Of a stretch of 64,000 nucleotides of DNA, positions 51,790-61,325 are shown one piece after another. The notes beneath the pieces were generated by a model, which saw only the letters and a program-made list of their open reading frames with translations, was not told the DNA's origin and did no database searches. Source of the stretch: Pseudomonas sp. B6002 (GTDB taxonomy: Bacteria; Pseudomonadota; Gammaproteobacteria; Pseudomonadales; Pseudomonadaceae); contig NZ_JACAOY010000025.1 in NCBI RefSeq assembly GCF_013385985.1, positions 1 to 64,000 of the forward strand, given 5' to 3'. The position numbers and the translations under genes were made by a program. Within the stretch, counting starts at the first letter, position 1. The number at the start of each line of letters is the position of its first letter.

Positions 51790-52686
51790 TTATTTGAATA
51801 CGGGTATGGGGCCGGACGCTGACGCGCCGGGCGTTCGCAGGTACTCACGCAACCGTGCGCCAATGCGTGCAATGTTCGCTTCGCCGGCCTGCAAGGCCTG
51901 GGGGTTGGTGTGCACCGAGTAGTTGCCCAGCGCCAGCTCGTAAGGATGCGGCGCTGCCGACCCGAGTACGAACACGGTGTCGCGGCCCGTGGCCTCCAGC
52001 GTCACGGCACCGTCACCGGGTTCGAACACTGCCATCTCGCCGGCGTTGATCAGGCCCGGCGCCGTCAGTGCGCCGCGGCTGACGCTCAACCACAGTGACT
52101 CATGCCCCGGCGGTGGTACGTAGCGCCAGGATTCACCGGCGCGCAGGGTAACCAGCAAGTAGTTCATGCCTGCCGGAGCACGCACCGGGCTCGCCACGCC
52201 TTGGTACGTGCCGAGAATCACCCGCGCCGGTCCCACTTCAGGCATTGCCCCCGACTCCAGGTACTGGCTGTCGACGCTCGCGTTTTCAAGCTCTGGCGGC
52301 AGCGCCACCCACAGCTGGAAGCCCTGGATACGTGACGAGGTGCCCACCGACATCTCTTTTCCGTGCCAGACGCCACTGCCTGCGCGCATCCACTCCACGC
52401 CGCCATAATCGATCATCCCTGTGCCCGAGTCGGCATCCTCGAAGCGCAAGTTGCCTTCGGTGATCAGGGTTACCGTGGCGATCCCCGAATGCGGGTGCAT
52501 GGGCATGCCGTGGATAAACGAACTCTCACCTTCAAACCGGTCCAGAAACACAAAAGGCTTGATCTGGTGGCCCAGGTCGGAAGGGCTCATCAGCCGCACG
52601 ATCGCGCCGTGCCCGCTGCCCGTGGTGCGGTAGCGGATTGCACGCGCCGGTGCATGGTTGGGGAGGGACTGCTGGGTTAGCGTCAT
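51790..52686 (-). CDS. Pirin family protein
   Basis: A 298-residue bicupin. The first cupin has the metal motif MPMHPHSGIATVTLITEG (three histidines and a glutamate), followed by the typical GVEWMRAGSGVWHGKE. The second cupin is degenerate. Pirins bind iron and some act as quercetinases. ATG at 52686 is preferred over a GTG nine bases upstream. Last gene of the doxX/oxidoreductase/pirin operon; it abuts the MHS transporter stop with no gap. Confidence 0.92.
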   Translation of the reverse strand: MTLTQQSLPNHAPARAIRYRTTGSGHGAIVRLMSPSDLGHQIKPFVFLDRFEGESSFIHGMPMHPHSGIATVTLITEGNLRFEDADSGTGMIDYGGVEWMRAGSGVWHGKEMSVGTSSRIQGFQLWVALPPELENASVDSQYLESGAMPEVGPARVILGTYQGVASPVRAPAGMNYLLVTLRAGESWRYVPPPGHESLWLSVSRGALTAPGLINAGEMAVFEPGDGAVTLEATGRDTVFVLGSAAPHPYELALGNYSVHTNPQALQAGEANIARIGARLREYLRTPGASASGPIPVFK

Positions 52687-52727
52687 GCTGTTCACTCACT
52701 GGAAAAAGGGTTGGGGGCGGCGAACCG

Positions 52728-53651
52728 TTACGCCGTGGTGTCCAGCACCAACCGGCCTTGAAGGTGGCGACCCAGGCTTCTCTCGATGGCACGCTTGGCT
52801 TCGCTCAACGGGTATACCTGCACAGTCACCGAAAAGCGTCCCTTGTCGAACAGTTCGGCGATACGTGACAGCTGCCTGCCGTCCGAGCGGGTGGCGAAGT
52901 TGACGGGCGTGACGCCGTGATCGTTAGCCAGTGAAATGCTTGGCTGGCTCACGGGCGACACCAGCACGCCGTGCTTCTTGAGCACCGCAAACGAGCGGTT
53001 CTGTGTCTCGCCGCCCACCAGGTCCAGCACCACGTCGACGTTGGCCACGCGCGCTTCGAACGCTTCGCGGGTGTAGTCGATGATGTGGTCCGCGCCGAGG
53101 GCTTTGAGGTACGCGTGGTTCTGTGCAGAAGCCGTCGCATAGACTTCGGCACCCAGGTACTTGGCAATCTGCACCGCCATGCTGCCCACGCCACCGGCAG
53201 CGCCGTGGATCAATACCTTTTGGCGTGGCTGCACGGCGGCGTGCTCAGTCAGGGCTTGCCATGCGGTCAGCGCCGTTGCGGGCACTGCGCCGGCCTGCAG
53301 CGCAGTGAGGGTGCGCGGTTTCAAGGCCAGCTTGGAAACCTGGGCGACCGCTCTGGTCGCGTAGCCGCCGACGATGTTGATGAAGCCGAACACTTCATCG
53401 CCCACGGCAAACGCCGTCACCCCTTCACCCAGCGCCGCCACGGTGCCGGCCACTTCAATGCCGGGTGTGAAGGGCAGTGGCAGCGGAATGAACGCTTTCA
53501 TCGCACCGGACAACACTTTCCAGTCAATCGGGTTGACTCCGGCTGCCGTTACATCAATCAATACTTCACCTGCGCCGGCCACAGGGTCGGCCAGGTCCTC
53601 CAGGCGCAACCCTTCAGGGCCGCCGTATTCGTACGCACGTAAGGCTTTCAT
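52728..53651 (-). CDS. NADP-dependent quinone-oxidoreductase-like MDR enzyme
   Basis: A 307-residue zinc-free MDR reductase. MKALRAYEYGGPEGLRLED is the usual start; VNPIDWKVLSG and TPGIEVAGTVAALGEGVTAFAVGDEV precede the Rossmann motif IHGAAGGVGSMAVQIAKYLGA. It likely reduces quinones or enals with NADPH. It starts 30 bases after doxX and is followed by pirin after 41 bases: a redox/detoxification operon facing the LysR at 54264. Confidence 0.9.
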   Translation of the reverse strand: MKALRAYEYGGPEGLRLEDLADPVAGAGEVLIDVTAAGVNPIDWKVLSGAMKAFIPLPLPFTPGIEVAGTVAALGEGVTAFAVGDEVFGFINIVGGYATRAVAQVSKLALKPRTLTALQAGAVPATALTAWQALTEHAAVQPRQKVLIHGAAGGVGSMAVQIAKYLGAEVYATASAQNHAYLKALGADHIIDYTREAFEARVANVDVVLDLVGGETQNRSFAVLKKHGVLVSPVSQPSISLANDHGVTPVNFATRSDGRQLSRIAELFDKGRFSVTVQVYPLSEAKRAIERSLGRHLQGRLVLDTTA

Positions 53652-53681
53652 GGAAACCTCCAAATCCGGGAGAGGGAGCAA

Positions 53682-54110
53682 TTAGCGGCGGCGTGCATCC
53701 AGGCTGAAACGTCCGGCGCCGAAGGCCACGATTTGCAGGAAACCACCGGCCATGGCGATGTTCTTGAAGAAGTGGATGAACTGGTTTTGATCAGCCAGCG
53801 CGCTGTGGAACGCCAGTGCAGTGGCCACACTGAACAGCGCCAATACGGCGGCAACGGCGCGGGCGCGGTAGCCAGCGATCAGGGCCAGGCCGCCACCGAT
53901 TTCGACGATGATCGCCAGCGCCAGGGCCAGTTGGGGGAAGGGCAGGCCTACCGAGCTGATGTAGCCAACCATCATGGCGGGCGCCGCCAGCTTGGAAACG
54001 CCGGAGAGGATAAAAAGGGTGCTCAGCAACACGCGACCGACCAGGGCGGCGGAGGCTTGGGTTGCGTCGGAGCGGCTTTGCTCAGCGGTGGTCAGGGTCG
54101 AAGCGGTCAT
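53682..54110 (-). CDS. DoxX family membrane protein
   Basis: A 142-residue protein with four hydrophobic segments. LVGRVLLSTLFILSGVSKL is the DoxX N-terminal motif, with IVEIGGGLALIAGYRARAVA and FHSALADQNQFIHFFKNIAMAGGFL as the later conserved parts (shown in separate helices). First gene of the operon with the MDR reductase and pirin. Related proteins sit beside quinone- or thiol-stress genes. Confidence 0.92.
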   Translation of the reverse strand: MTASTLTTAEQSRSDATQASAALVGRVLLSTLFILSGVSKLAAPAMMVGYISSVGLPFPQLALALAIIVEIGGGLALIAGYRARAVAAVLALFSVATALAFHSALADQNQFIHFFKNIAMAGGFLQIVAFGAGRFSLDARRR

Positions 54111-54132
54111 GGTGTATTTCCTTCAATGAGGT

Positions 54133-54151
54133 GCGGTTCGACATGAACCGC
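54133..54151. promoter_or_regulatory. Inverted repeat upstream of doxX
   Basis: GCGGTTC (54133-54139) and GAACCGC (54145-54151) form a perfect 7-bp dyad with a 5-base centre, 23 bases upstream of the doxX start. Operator or leader hairpin; not distinguishable here. Confidence 0.4.
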
Positions 54152-54263
54152 CCGAGTGAGGAAATCTTGAACGTGATCAGCTAACCTGAATAGCCGACTA
54201 ATTTCGACGATTACGTTCGATAAAATAGGCAAGTAATTCCGCTCACCCTATAAGGACCCCGAG

Positions 54264-55184
54264 ATGATCTCCGACCCTGGCACCCCCACGCTGGACCAAC
54301 TGCGCGTGTTTCTCACGGTGGTCGAAGTCGGCAGTTTCGCCGGTGCTGCGCGCAAGCTGCACCGCGCTACGTCGGTGGTCAGCTATTCGATTGCCAACCT
54401 GGAAGTGCAGCTGGGCGTGTCGTTGTTCGACCGCCAGACCACTCGCAAACCCCAACTGACCGAGGCGGGCCGCACCGTACTGGCTGAGGCCCGGACCATT
54501 GCCAATGGCATCCACGGGCTGCGCGCCAAGGTCAAGGGTTTGCTCCAGGGGCTGGAGGCCGAGGTTCATCTGGTGCTCGATGTGATGCTGCCCGCCGCAC
54601 GGGTGGTGGACGCACTCAAGGCGTTTCGCGAAGCATTCCCCACGGTTGCGCTGCATCTGCACATGGAAGCGCTGGGCGCCGTCACCGAACGGGTGGTCAG
54701 CGGGGGGGCGATTATCGGGGTGAGTGGGCCGATGAACGAAGGCATCGACGGGGTGGAAAGGATTGGCGTGGGCAGTGTCGAGCTGATTCCGGTGGCCGCG
54801 CCCCAGCATCCGTTGGCGTTAAGCGCGGCGAATGCGCCAGGCGCCAGCCGCGAGCTGACTCAATTGGTGCTCTCGGATCGCTCGTTGCTGACCAAAGACA
54901 GGGACTTTGCCGTACTCAGCAACCGCACCTGGCGCCTGGCAGACCTGGGCGCCAAACACATGCTGCTGCGCGAGGGGATCGGCTGGGGCAACATGCCGGC
55001 GCCGATGGTCGAGGAAGACTTGAGCAGTGGTCGGCTGGTGCAACTCAACATCCCGGAATACACGAGTGGCAAGTACACCTTCAACGTCATCTATCGCACG
55101 GACCTGCCACCGGGCCCTGCCGCGCGGTGGCTGATCGAGCGCTTTGTTCAGCAGGCCGCGTCGGAGGGCGTGGTGGGTGCTTGA
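54264..55184 (+). CDS. LysR-family regulator divergent from doxX-oxidoreductase-pirin
   Basis: A 306-residue LysR regulator with ATAAGGA before the ATG. HTH: SFAGAARKLHRATSVVSYSIANLEVQLG; the ATSVVSYSI recognition helix departs from the usual SQSALS. The effector domain has LVLDVMLPAARVVDALKAF and GVSGPMNEGIDGVERI. With 153 bases to the divergent doxX operon, it is the likely regulator of it. Its last 37 bases overlap the small DUF2986 gene on the other strand. Confidence 0.88.
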   Translation: MISDPGTPTLDQLRVFLTVVEVGSFAGAARKLHRATSVVSYSIANLEVQLGVSLFDRQTTRKPQLTEAGRTVLAEARTIANGIHGLRAKVKGLLQGLEAEVHLVLDVMLPAARVVDALKAFREAFPTVALHLHMEALGAVTERVVSGGAIIGVSGPMNEGIDGVERIGVGSVELIPVAAPQHPLALSAANAPGASRELTQLVLSDRSLLTKDRDFAVLSNRTWRLADLGAKHMLLREGIGWGNMPAPMVEEDLSSGRLVQLNIPEYTSGKYTFNVIYRTDLPPGPAARWLIERFVQQAASEGVVGA

Positions 55185-55315
55185 TCGGCTTCGGCCGCCA
55201 GCTTCGCGCGGTCGGCCTTGCTGATGTAGCGGTCCTTGCTTTTCGGCGCCAATTTGGCGCTGGCCTTCTTGGCCTTGGCCTTGAAGAGCTGCTGGAGTTT
55301 TTTCTGGCGGTTCAT
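55148..55315 (-). CDS. DUF2986-like small basic protein
   Basis: A 55-residue, lysine-rich protein: MNRQKKLQQLFKAKAKKA, then KLAPKSKDRYISKADRAKLA and a short acidic tail. This fits the small DUF2986 family. The basic helical composition suggests nucleic-acid or ribosome contact, but no function is known. It converges on and overlaps the LysR gene by 37 bases, and is isolated otherwise. Confidence 0.65.
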   Translation of the reverse strand: MNRQKKLQQLFKAKAKKASAKLAPKSKDRYISKADRAKLAAEADQAPTTPSDAAC

Positions 55316-55485
55316 GGTGATCTATCCGGCGGGTAATGGGCGCGATGATATCAGTTGGCGCCCCGCACCGGGGCCTATCTGCCTGGGTCGCTTTTTAGCG
55401 CCAATCTGTGCATTGAATCACGCTGCGTTTGGCCAATAATCAGGCCGGGTAAGCCTTGATCAACCCGCGTAAACGGAAGACTTCG

Positions 55486-56301
55486 ATGAGCACCCATACC
55501 CGCACCAAACGCATGACCGTCCCTCAATTGGTCGCCATGAAGGGCCAGCAGAAAATCGTCTCCCTTACCGCCTATTCCAGCCCGATTGCCAGGCTGATCG
55601 ACCCGCTGGTGGATTTCATCCTGGTGGGCGATTCCACGGCCATGGTCGGCTACGGTCGGGCGTCGACCTTGAGCATGCAACTGGAAGAAATCATCGGCCA
55701 CACTCGGGCGGTGGTCGACAGCACGCGCCTGGCGTGTGTGGTGGCCGACATGCCGTTTGGCAGTTATCAGGAGTCCTGTGAGCAAGCCTTTCGCAACTGT
55801 GCCCAGGTGTTGGCACGCACCGGTTGTGATGCGGTGAAGCTGGAGGTCAACCAGGCGTTGGCAGGCACCGTCGAGTTTTTGGTGGCACGGGGTATTCCGG
55901 TGATGGCCCATGTGGGGCTGATGCCGCAGTTCGTCAACGTGATGGGCGGCTTCAAGGCTCAGGGCCTCACGGCACACACCGGCGCGGTGATCGCCGAAGA
56001 CGTGCGGGCCAACCTGGCGGCGGGGGCCTTCAGCGTGGTGCTCGAAGGCGTGGCGGAAGGCCTGGCCCGGCAGATCACCCTGGACTCGGCCATGCCCACC
56101 ATTGGCATCGGTGCGTCACCGGCCTGCGACGGTCAGGTGCTGGTGACTGAGGATGTACTGGGCCTGGGCGGCGATCACGTGCCGCGTTTCGTCAAACAGT
56201 ACGCCGACGTCGGTGCGGTGATTCGTGACGCCTGTGAGCGGTTTGCCGACGAGGTGCGCCAAGGTCGTTTTCCTGAAGCGCGGCATTGCTACGGGCTGTG
56301 A
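55486..56301 (+). CDS. PanB-like ketopantoate hydroxymethyltransferase (divergent copy)
   Basis: A 271-residue PanB-family TIM barrel. [54 protein letters not shown] and [15 protein letters not shown] (catalytic glutamate) fit ketopantoate hydroxymethyltransferase. Several PanB hallmarks are changed ([14 protein letters not shown] instead of the usual YGHDSTLPVTxxDM), so it looks like a second, diverged copy that may use another 2-oxo acid. The ATG at 55486 follows GGAAGAC. No panC is adjacent. Its end overlaps the convergent MocR gene by 13 bases. Confidence 0.85.
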   Translation: MSTHTRTKRMTVPQLVAMKGQQKIVSLTAYSSPIARLIDPLVDFILVGDSTAMVGYGRASTLSMQLEEIIGHTRAVVDSTRLACVVADMPFGSYQESCEQAFRNCAQVLARTGCDAVKLEVNQALAGTVEFLVARGIPVMAHVGLMPQFVNVMGGFKAQGLTAHTGAVIAEDVRANLAAGAFSVVLEGVAEGLARQITLDSAMPTIGIGASPACDGQVLVTEDVLGLGGDHVPRFVKQYADVGAVIRDACERFADEVRQGRFPEARHCYGL

Positions 56302-57683
56302 CGGATCGCGTCGGCCAGTTGCCTGATGGCCTGGGCGACATCCTTGCTCCAGTCGAGGGTGTAGCTCAGGCGCAGGTGGTACGGCCAATGCCCTTGCCGG
56401 CTGAAGAGTTCGCCGGGGGCGATGACGATGTGCCGGGCCAACAGTTGGTCGAATACCCGGCGCATGTCCACCGGGCGTGTTGCCTTGAGCCAGAAGGTCG
56501 CGCCGCCCTGTGGTGCCATCACCTCCCATAGGCCGTTGCCCTGTGCGTGCAGCAAGGTGTTCATCTCATTCATGCGTGCAATCAACTGGGCCCGCAGTGC
56601 TTTCAGATGCGCGTCGATGCGCTGGGTGGTGAACAGCCGGGCGATAGCCTTTTGGCGAATCGGCGAGAGGCGAAACCCCCGCGCCAGGAACAACTCGCGC
56701 AACCGTGCGCCGTGTTCGCGGCATAACAGGTAACCGAAGGGCGCTTCTGCGCCGATCACCTTCTCAAAGGTTGAGAACACCAACAGCCTCTGCGGGTCGG
56801 CGAAGTCGCGATAACGGGGTGGGGGGGCGTCGAAATACAGCTCGCCGTAGGTGTCGTTTTCAAATAGCCAGATTGAGCGTTCCGCCAGCCACTGGCAGAT
56901 CTGCTGCTTGTCCTCGGCAGGCATCCGGCTGCCGTGGGGCATGTTTACCGTGGATGACAGCACGGCCAGGCGAATGGGCTCATGTGTAAGCCGTTCATTG
57001 AAGGCGGCCAGATCGAAGCGCCCATCAGCGCCCAGCGGCATTTCGATCACACGGATATTCGCCGCCTCCAACTGCCGCAGCACGGCCCACGAACAGGGCG
57101 ACTCCACCAGCGCCACCGTGCCGGCCAGCTCGAGGGCGTTGAGTGCCAGGTTCAGCACGCTGTGCAGGTCGGAGCCGATGTACACCTGGTCGGCCTGCCA
57201 ATAACGCTCGGTCGACTGGGTGTAGCGCTCGGCCAATGCGCCGCGTAATTCGGGCTCGCCGAATGGCAGGTAGGGCGGCGAGGGCGCCCGCGTATATTGC
57301 CGCGCCAGTTCGCGCTCGATCATCAGCAACGGGTTGTCCAGTGCCAGCAGCATCGCCGGCGCATCACTGCTCAAGGCCATCCTCCCAGGCATGCGCGCCT
57401 GGGCGAATGCCTGGTCGAGCAGGCTGGGGGTATCGTCTTGCGAGAGCGGGGCGGGCGCTGCCTTGATGAAGTAGCCGAACTTGGGCCGGGCGATGATGCG
57501 GCCTTCGTCTTCGAGCAAGGCGTACGCGTATTTGGTGGTCGAGACCGACACGCCCAGGCGCTGGGCCAGTTGGCGCAGCGATGGCAGCTTATGTTCAGAG
57601 TGTGACGGGCTGGCCGCGATCAACTCGACGAGGTAGCGGTACACCGCCTGGTAGGCGAAAGGGGTAGTTGAGGGCCTGTCCAT
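56289..57683 (-). CDS. MocR/PdxR-type regulator (GntR HTH + aminotransferase domain)
   Basis: A 464-residue MocR-family regulator. Winged helix 10-80 with [30 protein letters not shown] (in two helices) and a fold-type I aminotransferase-like domain from about 110; the PLP lysine is in [17 protein letters not shown]. Such regulators sense PLP or a PLP adduct with an amino compound. ATG at 57683. It converges on panB-like and is not divergent from any gene, so its target is unclear; the SDR gene lies upstream on the same strand. Confidence 0.9.
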   Translation of the reverse strand: MDRPSTTPFAYQAVYRYLVELIAASPSHSEHKLPSLRQLAQRLGVSVSTTKYAYALLEDEGRIIARPKFGYFIKAAPAPLSQDDTPSLLDQAFAQARMPGRMALSSDAPAMLLALDNPLLMIERELARQYTRAPSPPYLPFGEPELRGALAERYTQSTERYWQADQVYIGSDLHSVLNLALNALELAGTVALVESPCSWAVLRQLEAANIRVIEMPLGADGRFDLAAFNERLTHEPIRLAVLSSTVNMPHGSRMPAEDKQQICQWLAERSIWLFENDTYGELYFDAPPPRYRDFADPQRLLVFSTFEKVIGAEAPFGYLLCREHGARLRELFLARGFRLSPIRQKAIARLFTTQRIDAHLKALRAQLIARMNEMNTLLHAQGNGLWEVMAPQGGATFWLKATRPVDMRRVFDQLLARHIVIAPGELFSRQGHWPYHLRLSYTLDWSKDVAQAIRQLADAIRHSP

Positions 57684-57730
57684 GATCACTCGCGCCGCCT
57701 CGGTGTGGGGGCGGGCGAGTATCGCGCAAG

Positions 57731-57760
57731 CCACCGCCAAACGCACCTGTTTGGCGGTGG
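57731..57760 (-). terminator. Strong 12-bp hairpin between the SDR and MocR genes
   Basis: CCACCGCCAAAC (57731-57742) pairs perfectly with GTTTGGCGGTGG (57749-57760) around a 6-base loop. It lies 24 bases after the SDR stop on the minus strand and upstream of the MocR start. No T-run follows, but it is a good candidate terminator for the SDR transcript. Confidence 0.55.
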
Positions 57761-57784
57761 TGGATGTTCCCAGGGGAACGATGA

Positions 57785-58558
57785 TCAGATGCGGCCCGCT
57801 GTGACGCCGCCGTCCACTGGCAGCACGGTGCCGGTGATCCACGCCGCTTGTTCCGAGGCCAAAAACAGGATGGCTTCGGCAACGTCGGCTGGCTGGCCAT
57901 TGCGCCCCAACGGGTGGAAGGCATTGAACGTTGGCAGCACGGCCTTGACCTGCTCACTGTCCATGAACGTGTTGTACACCGGTGTTTCCACCACAGCCGG
58001 CGCCACGGTGTTGATGCGAATGTTCGAGGACGAAAGTTCAATCGCCAGGTTACGGGTCAGGGCGTGCACACCCGCGTTGGCTGCTGAATAGGCCGCCGAC
58101 GGTGTGGCGCCAATGGCTTGCAACGCCCAGAGCGAGCCGGTTTGCACGATGGCGCCACCGCCCCGTTTCAGCATGGCGTTGGCCGCCGCCTGGGCCATGA
58201 AGAATTTGCCCTTGAGGATGATATCGACGAAACCGTCGTACTCGTGTTCGTCCAGTTCCAGGAAGGGTTTTGGGCTAAAGACGCCGGCGTTGTTGATCAG
58301 GATGTCCACGCCACCGAACGCACTGGTGGCCAGTTCCACCAGCGCTTTGGCGGTCGCGGGTTTGGCGATATCCGCCGCCAGGGTACGAACGTGCTGGCCG
58401 CTGGGGTCGATCTGCGCGGCGGCTTTTTCAAGTTTTGCTGCATCGCGACCGCTGATCACGACACTGGCGCCTTCGGCGACCAGGCGTTGTGCGACTTCTT
58501 TGCCGATACCCGAACCACCGCCGGTGATGATGGCAACCTTGGAAGAAAATCTTTTCAT
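57785..58558 (-). CDS. SDR-family oxidoreductase with altered catalytic lysine
   Basis: A 257-residue classical short-chain reductase. Cofactor motif TGGGSGIGKEVA (12-23), NNAGVF (89-94), S142 in QTGSLWALQ and Y157 in SAAYSAANAG. The lysine of the YxxxK motif is asparagine 161 here (AAC codon), which would weaken or change activity. The rest, including INTVAPAVVETP, is normal. It is divergent from the GcvA-like LysR gene at 58715 with 156 bases between and is probably regulated by it. Substrate unknown. Confidence 0.88.
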   Translation of the reverse strand: MKRFSSKVAIITGGGSGIGKEVAQRLVAEGASVVISGRDAAKLEKAAAQIDPSGQHVRTLAADIAKPATAKALVELATSAFGGVDILINNAGVFSPKPFLELDEHEYDGFVDIILKGKFFMAQAAANAMLKRGGGAIVQTGSLWALQAIGATPSAAYSAANAGVHALTRNLAIELSSSNIRINTVAPAVVETPVYNTFMDSEQVKAVLPTFNAFHPLGRNGQPADVAEAILFLASEQAAWITGTVLPVDGGVTAGRI

Positions 58559-58714
58559 GTTGAGAGTGTCCTGTGGGGTGTGAAAGAAAACGTGCTTGAA
58601 CGGTTGATCGCTATCGAGGCTGATCTACTACGTCCTTGGCTGCTATTCTTTGCCCGCGTGACACTGCCTCACAAACCAGAATTCATTGCCGCCTACTAAA
58701 GAAAAACTTTAACG

Positions 58715-59638
58715 ATGAATACGCCTGCCTACCTCAATGCACTCAGAGCCTTTGAAGCGGCCGCCCGGCACCTGAGCTTTTCTGCGGCCGCAGCAGAATT
58801 GCACGTGACCTCTGCGGCGGTGGGGCAGCAGGTACGAACCCTGGAATCCTGGCTTGGCGTGCCGTTGTTCACGCGTGCGTCCAGCGGCACTGCGCGCCTG
58901 GTGCTCACCGAGGTGGCGCGCCAGGCATTGCCGGATATCCGCGAGGGGTTTGATCGCTTGCGCCTGGGCGTGGCGCGGTTGAAGGAGGGCGCTCTCGGCA
59001 CAGGGCTTACGGTAACGGTCAGCCCGGCGTTCGCGGCCAAGTGGTTGTTGCCGCGTATCGAACATTTCCAGCGTGCCCACCCGCAGACCGATGTGCTGCT
59101 GGACACCAACCTGCGGCCGGTGGATTTCATCGCCGAAGGCATGGACATCGGCGTGCGTTATGGAGCCGGCCACTGGCCTGGGCTGGTCGCCACCCCATTG
59201 ATGGACGAGGACCTGTACCCGGTGTGTGCGCCCACCTATCCGCTGCTGGAGCAGGGCCGTTTACCACTGGAAAGACTCGCCGAGGCAACGTTGATCCACG
59301 ACCTGTCGATGGCAGGCGACCCCCAATACCCGACGTGGCGCACCTGGCTCGACGCCTCGGGGTTCCCCGGGGTCAATGCCGAGCACGGCCTGCGCATCAA
59401 CAACTCGGCGGCGGTGCTTCAAGCGGCGATTGACGGCCAGGGGCTGGCGCTGGGGCGCAGCGTGATGCTGCGCGATGACCTGCGAGCGGGGCGGTTGGTC
59501 CGGCCTTTTGGTGAGGCCAGCCGGCCGCTGGCGTTCGCTTACTACATTGTGCACCGGCCCGAAGTGGCTGACCTTGCCAAGGTGAAGGCGTTTCGGGAGT
59601 GGCTGCTGGCCCAGGCTGCAAGCGATCGCCAGCCCTGA
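58715..59638 (+). CDS. LysR-family regulator (GcvA-like)
   Basis: A 307-residue GcvA-type LysR regulator: LNALRAFEAAARHLSFSAAAAELHVTSAAVGQQVRTLE (two helices) with FTRASSGTARLVLTE. The effector domain LTVTVSPAFAAKWLLPRI and GVRYGAGHWPGLVATPL is the GcvA pattern. It is divergent from the SDR gene, its likely target. It ends 10 bases before the convergent cynR-like gene. Confidence 0.88.
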   Translation: MNTPAYLNALRAFEAAARHLSFSAAAAELHVTSAAVGQQVRTLESWLGVPLFTRASSGTARLVLTEVARQALPDIREGFDRLRLGVARLKEGALGTGLTVTVSPAFAAKWLLPRIEHFQRAHPQTDVLLDTNLRPVDFIAEGMDIGVRYGAGHWPGLVATPLMDEDLYPVCAPTYPLLEQGRLPLERLAEATLIHDLSMAGDPQYPTWRTWLDASGFPGVNAEHGLRINNSAAVLQAAIDGQGLALGRSVMLRDDLRAGRLVRPFGEASRPLAFAYYIVHRPEVADLAKVKAFREWLLAQAASDRQP

Positions 59639-59648
59639 CAGGTACGGT

Positions 59649-60548
59649 TTAGGCTTCCAGCCCCGTCGCCACGTCATTCGCGACTGCGATAAACGCCCGC
59701 GCTGCCGCCGACTGATACCCCCCTCTGCGCTGCATCAGCACCGCCGTGCGCTGCAGTTGCTGCGGCCCCAGCTCTATCGCGACCAGGTCCGGGTGCGCCC
59801 GCGCAATCGTGGCCGGCAGTACGGTCGACAACGTGGTCCTGCGCACCACCTCGATCAGCGCGCCAATGACATTGGCCTCCATCACCACGCGCGGGCGAAT
59901 GCCGTGCTGGCGACAATAGCGGTCGATCTGTTCGCGTGTGGCGAACTCGGCGCTGAGCAGGATCAGTGATTCGGCATTCAGCGCGTCCAGCCCGATGGCG
60001 CGCTCGGTGGCCAGGGGGTGTTGGCGGCCGACCACCAGGGCGAGGGTTTCCACCAGCAGGGGCGCGGCGTCGATATCCGGGGCGTGTGCTTCGTCGAAGG
60101 CGATGCCCACGTCCAGTTCGTCGGCCAGCAGTTGGTGTTCCATGGCGTCCTGGGCCACTTCACGCACGTTCAGCGTGATGTTCGGATAGCGCCGGTGAAA
60201 CGCTTCCACCAGCGGCCCCACCAGGTAGCTGGTGAAGGTGGGCGTGACCGCCACCCGCAGCGCCCCTCGGCTGAGGTCGCCCACGTCATGGATTGCGCGC
60301 TGGCCCCCCTGCAGTTCCTGCGCGGCCCGCAGCGCATAGCGCATGTAAACCTCGCCGGCGTCGGTCAGGCGTGTCTTGCGCCCTGAACGGTCGAACAACT
60401 GCGCGCCCAGGCTTTCTTCCAGCTGCCGGACCTGCTGCGACAGTGCAGGCTGCGACACATGCAGGGCCGCCGCCGCTTTGGTGAAACCTTCGTGCTGGGC
60501 CACGGCGAGGAAGTAGTGAATGTGTCGAGCCAGCATGCCATTACTCAT
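59649..60548 (-). CDS. cynR: CynR-type LysR regulator of the cyanate operon
   Basis: A 299-residue LysR regulator: [44 protein letters not shown] (read in two helices) closely follows CynR. The effector domain has [23 protein letters not shown] and [10 protein letters not shown], typical of the CynR/CbbR-like subgroup. It is divergent from cynT-cynS with 100 bases between, the same layout as the cyn locus of other bacteria, where CynR activates the genes on cyanate. Confidence 0.88.
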   Translation of the reverse strand: MSNGMLARHIHYFLAVAQHEGFTKAAAALHVSQPALSQQVRQLEESLGAQLFDRSGRKTRLTDAGEVYMRYALRAAQELQGGQRAIHDVGDLSRGALRVAVTPTFTSYLVGPLVEAFHRRYPNITLNVREVAQDAMEHQLLADELDVGIAFDEAHAPDIDAAPLLVETLALVVGRQHPLATERAIGLDALNAESLILLSAEFATREQIDRYCRQHGIRPRVVMEANVIGALIEVVRRTTLSTVLPATIARAHPDLVAIELGPQQLQRTAVLMQRRGGYQSAAARAFIAVANDVATGLEA

Positions 60549-60555
60549 AAGATTA

Positions 60556-60581
60556 TCTGATGCGGTTGATCATATATCAGA
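60556..60581. promoter_or_regulatory. CynR operator candidate
   Basis: TCTGAT (60556-60561) and ATCAGA (60576-60581) form a perfect inverted repeat with 14 bases between, in an AT-rich stretch just upstream of cynR and 68 bases before cynT. This fits a LysR recognition site; binding is inferred. Confidence 0.45.
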
Positions 60582-60648
60582 CTTTTACCTTATTTCATGG
60601 GCTACGTAACCTCTGCTTCATCGCATTGCGATCCAAGGGAGTTACCCC

Positions 60649-61290
60649 ATGAAAGACATCATCGACGGTTTTCTCAGGTTCCAGCGTGACGCGTTCCCCG
60701 AGCGCGCCACGCTGTTCAAGGAGCTGGCCACGCAACAGAGCCCGCGTGCGCTGTTCATCTCCTGCTCCGACAGCCGATTGGTGCCGGAACTGGTCACGCA
60801 ACGCGAGCCAGGCGACCTGTTTGTCATCCGCAATGCCGGCAATATCGTGCCGTCCTACGGCCCGGAGCCAGGCGGTGTGTCGGCCTCGGTGGAGTACGCC
60901 GTGGCGGCCCTGCAAGTGCGCGACATTGTGATCTGCGGGCATTCCGATTGCGGCGCCATGACCGCCATCGCCAGCTGCACGTGCCTGGATCACATGCCCG
61001 CCGTGGCCAGTTGGCTACGCTATGCCGACTCAGGCCGGGTGGTGAACGAAGCGCGCAAGCATCAAGACCCGCAGGCCAAAGTGGCTTCAATGGTGCGTGA
61101 GAACGTGATCGCGCAGCTGGCCAATCTCCAGACCCACCCTTCGGTGCGCCTTGCCCTTGAAGAGAAGCGTGTGGCGCTGCACGGCTGGGTCTACGACATC
61201 GAAAGTGGCTGCATCCAGGCCTTTGACGGCAGCACCGGCACGTTTGTGTCCCTGGCCGAAAACCCGGATATACGCGCCGTTTCGCATTAA
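60649..61290 (+). CDS. cynT: Beta-class carbonic anhydrase of the cyanate operon
   Basis: A 213-residue beta-carbonic anhydrase. Zinc ligands C39, H98 and C101 ([19 protein letters not shown]) and the D41/R43 dyad are all present. AAGGGAG lies before the ATG. CynT supplies bicarbonate used by cyanase and recycles CO2. The cyanase gene follows after 35 bases, and CynR is divergent. Normal length. Confidence 0.95.
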   Translation: MKDIIDGFLRFQRDAFPERATLFKELATQQSPRALFISCSDSRLVPELVTQREPGDLFVIRNAGNIVPSYGPEPGGVSASVEYAVAALQVRDIVICGHSDCGAMTAIASCTCLDHMPAVASWLRYADSGRVVNEARKHQDPQAKVASMVRENVIAQLANLQTHPSVRLALEEKRVALHGWVYDIESGCIQAFDGSTGTFVSLAENPDIRAVSH

Positions 61291-61325
61291 CCCCGACACG
61301 CCTTTTTACCCACGGAGATAACACC

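Noticed and set aside
54186..54235. AT-rich direct motifs (TTTCGA, TTCGATAA) before the LysR gene as a LysR operator
   Set aside because: The copies are not inverted and too short to distinguish from background.
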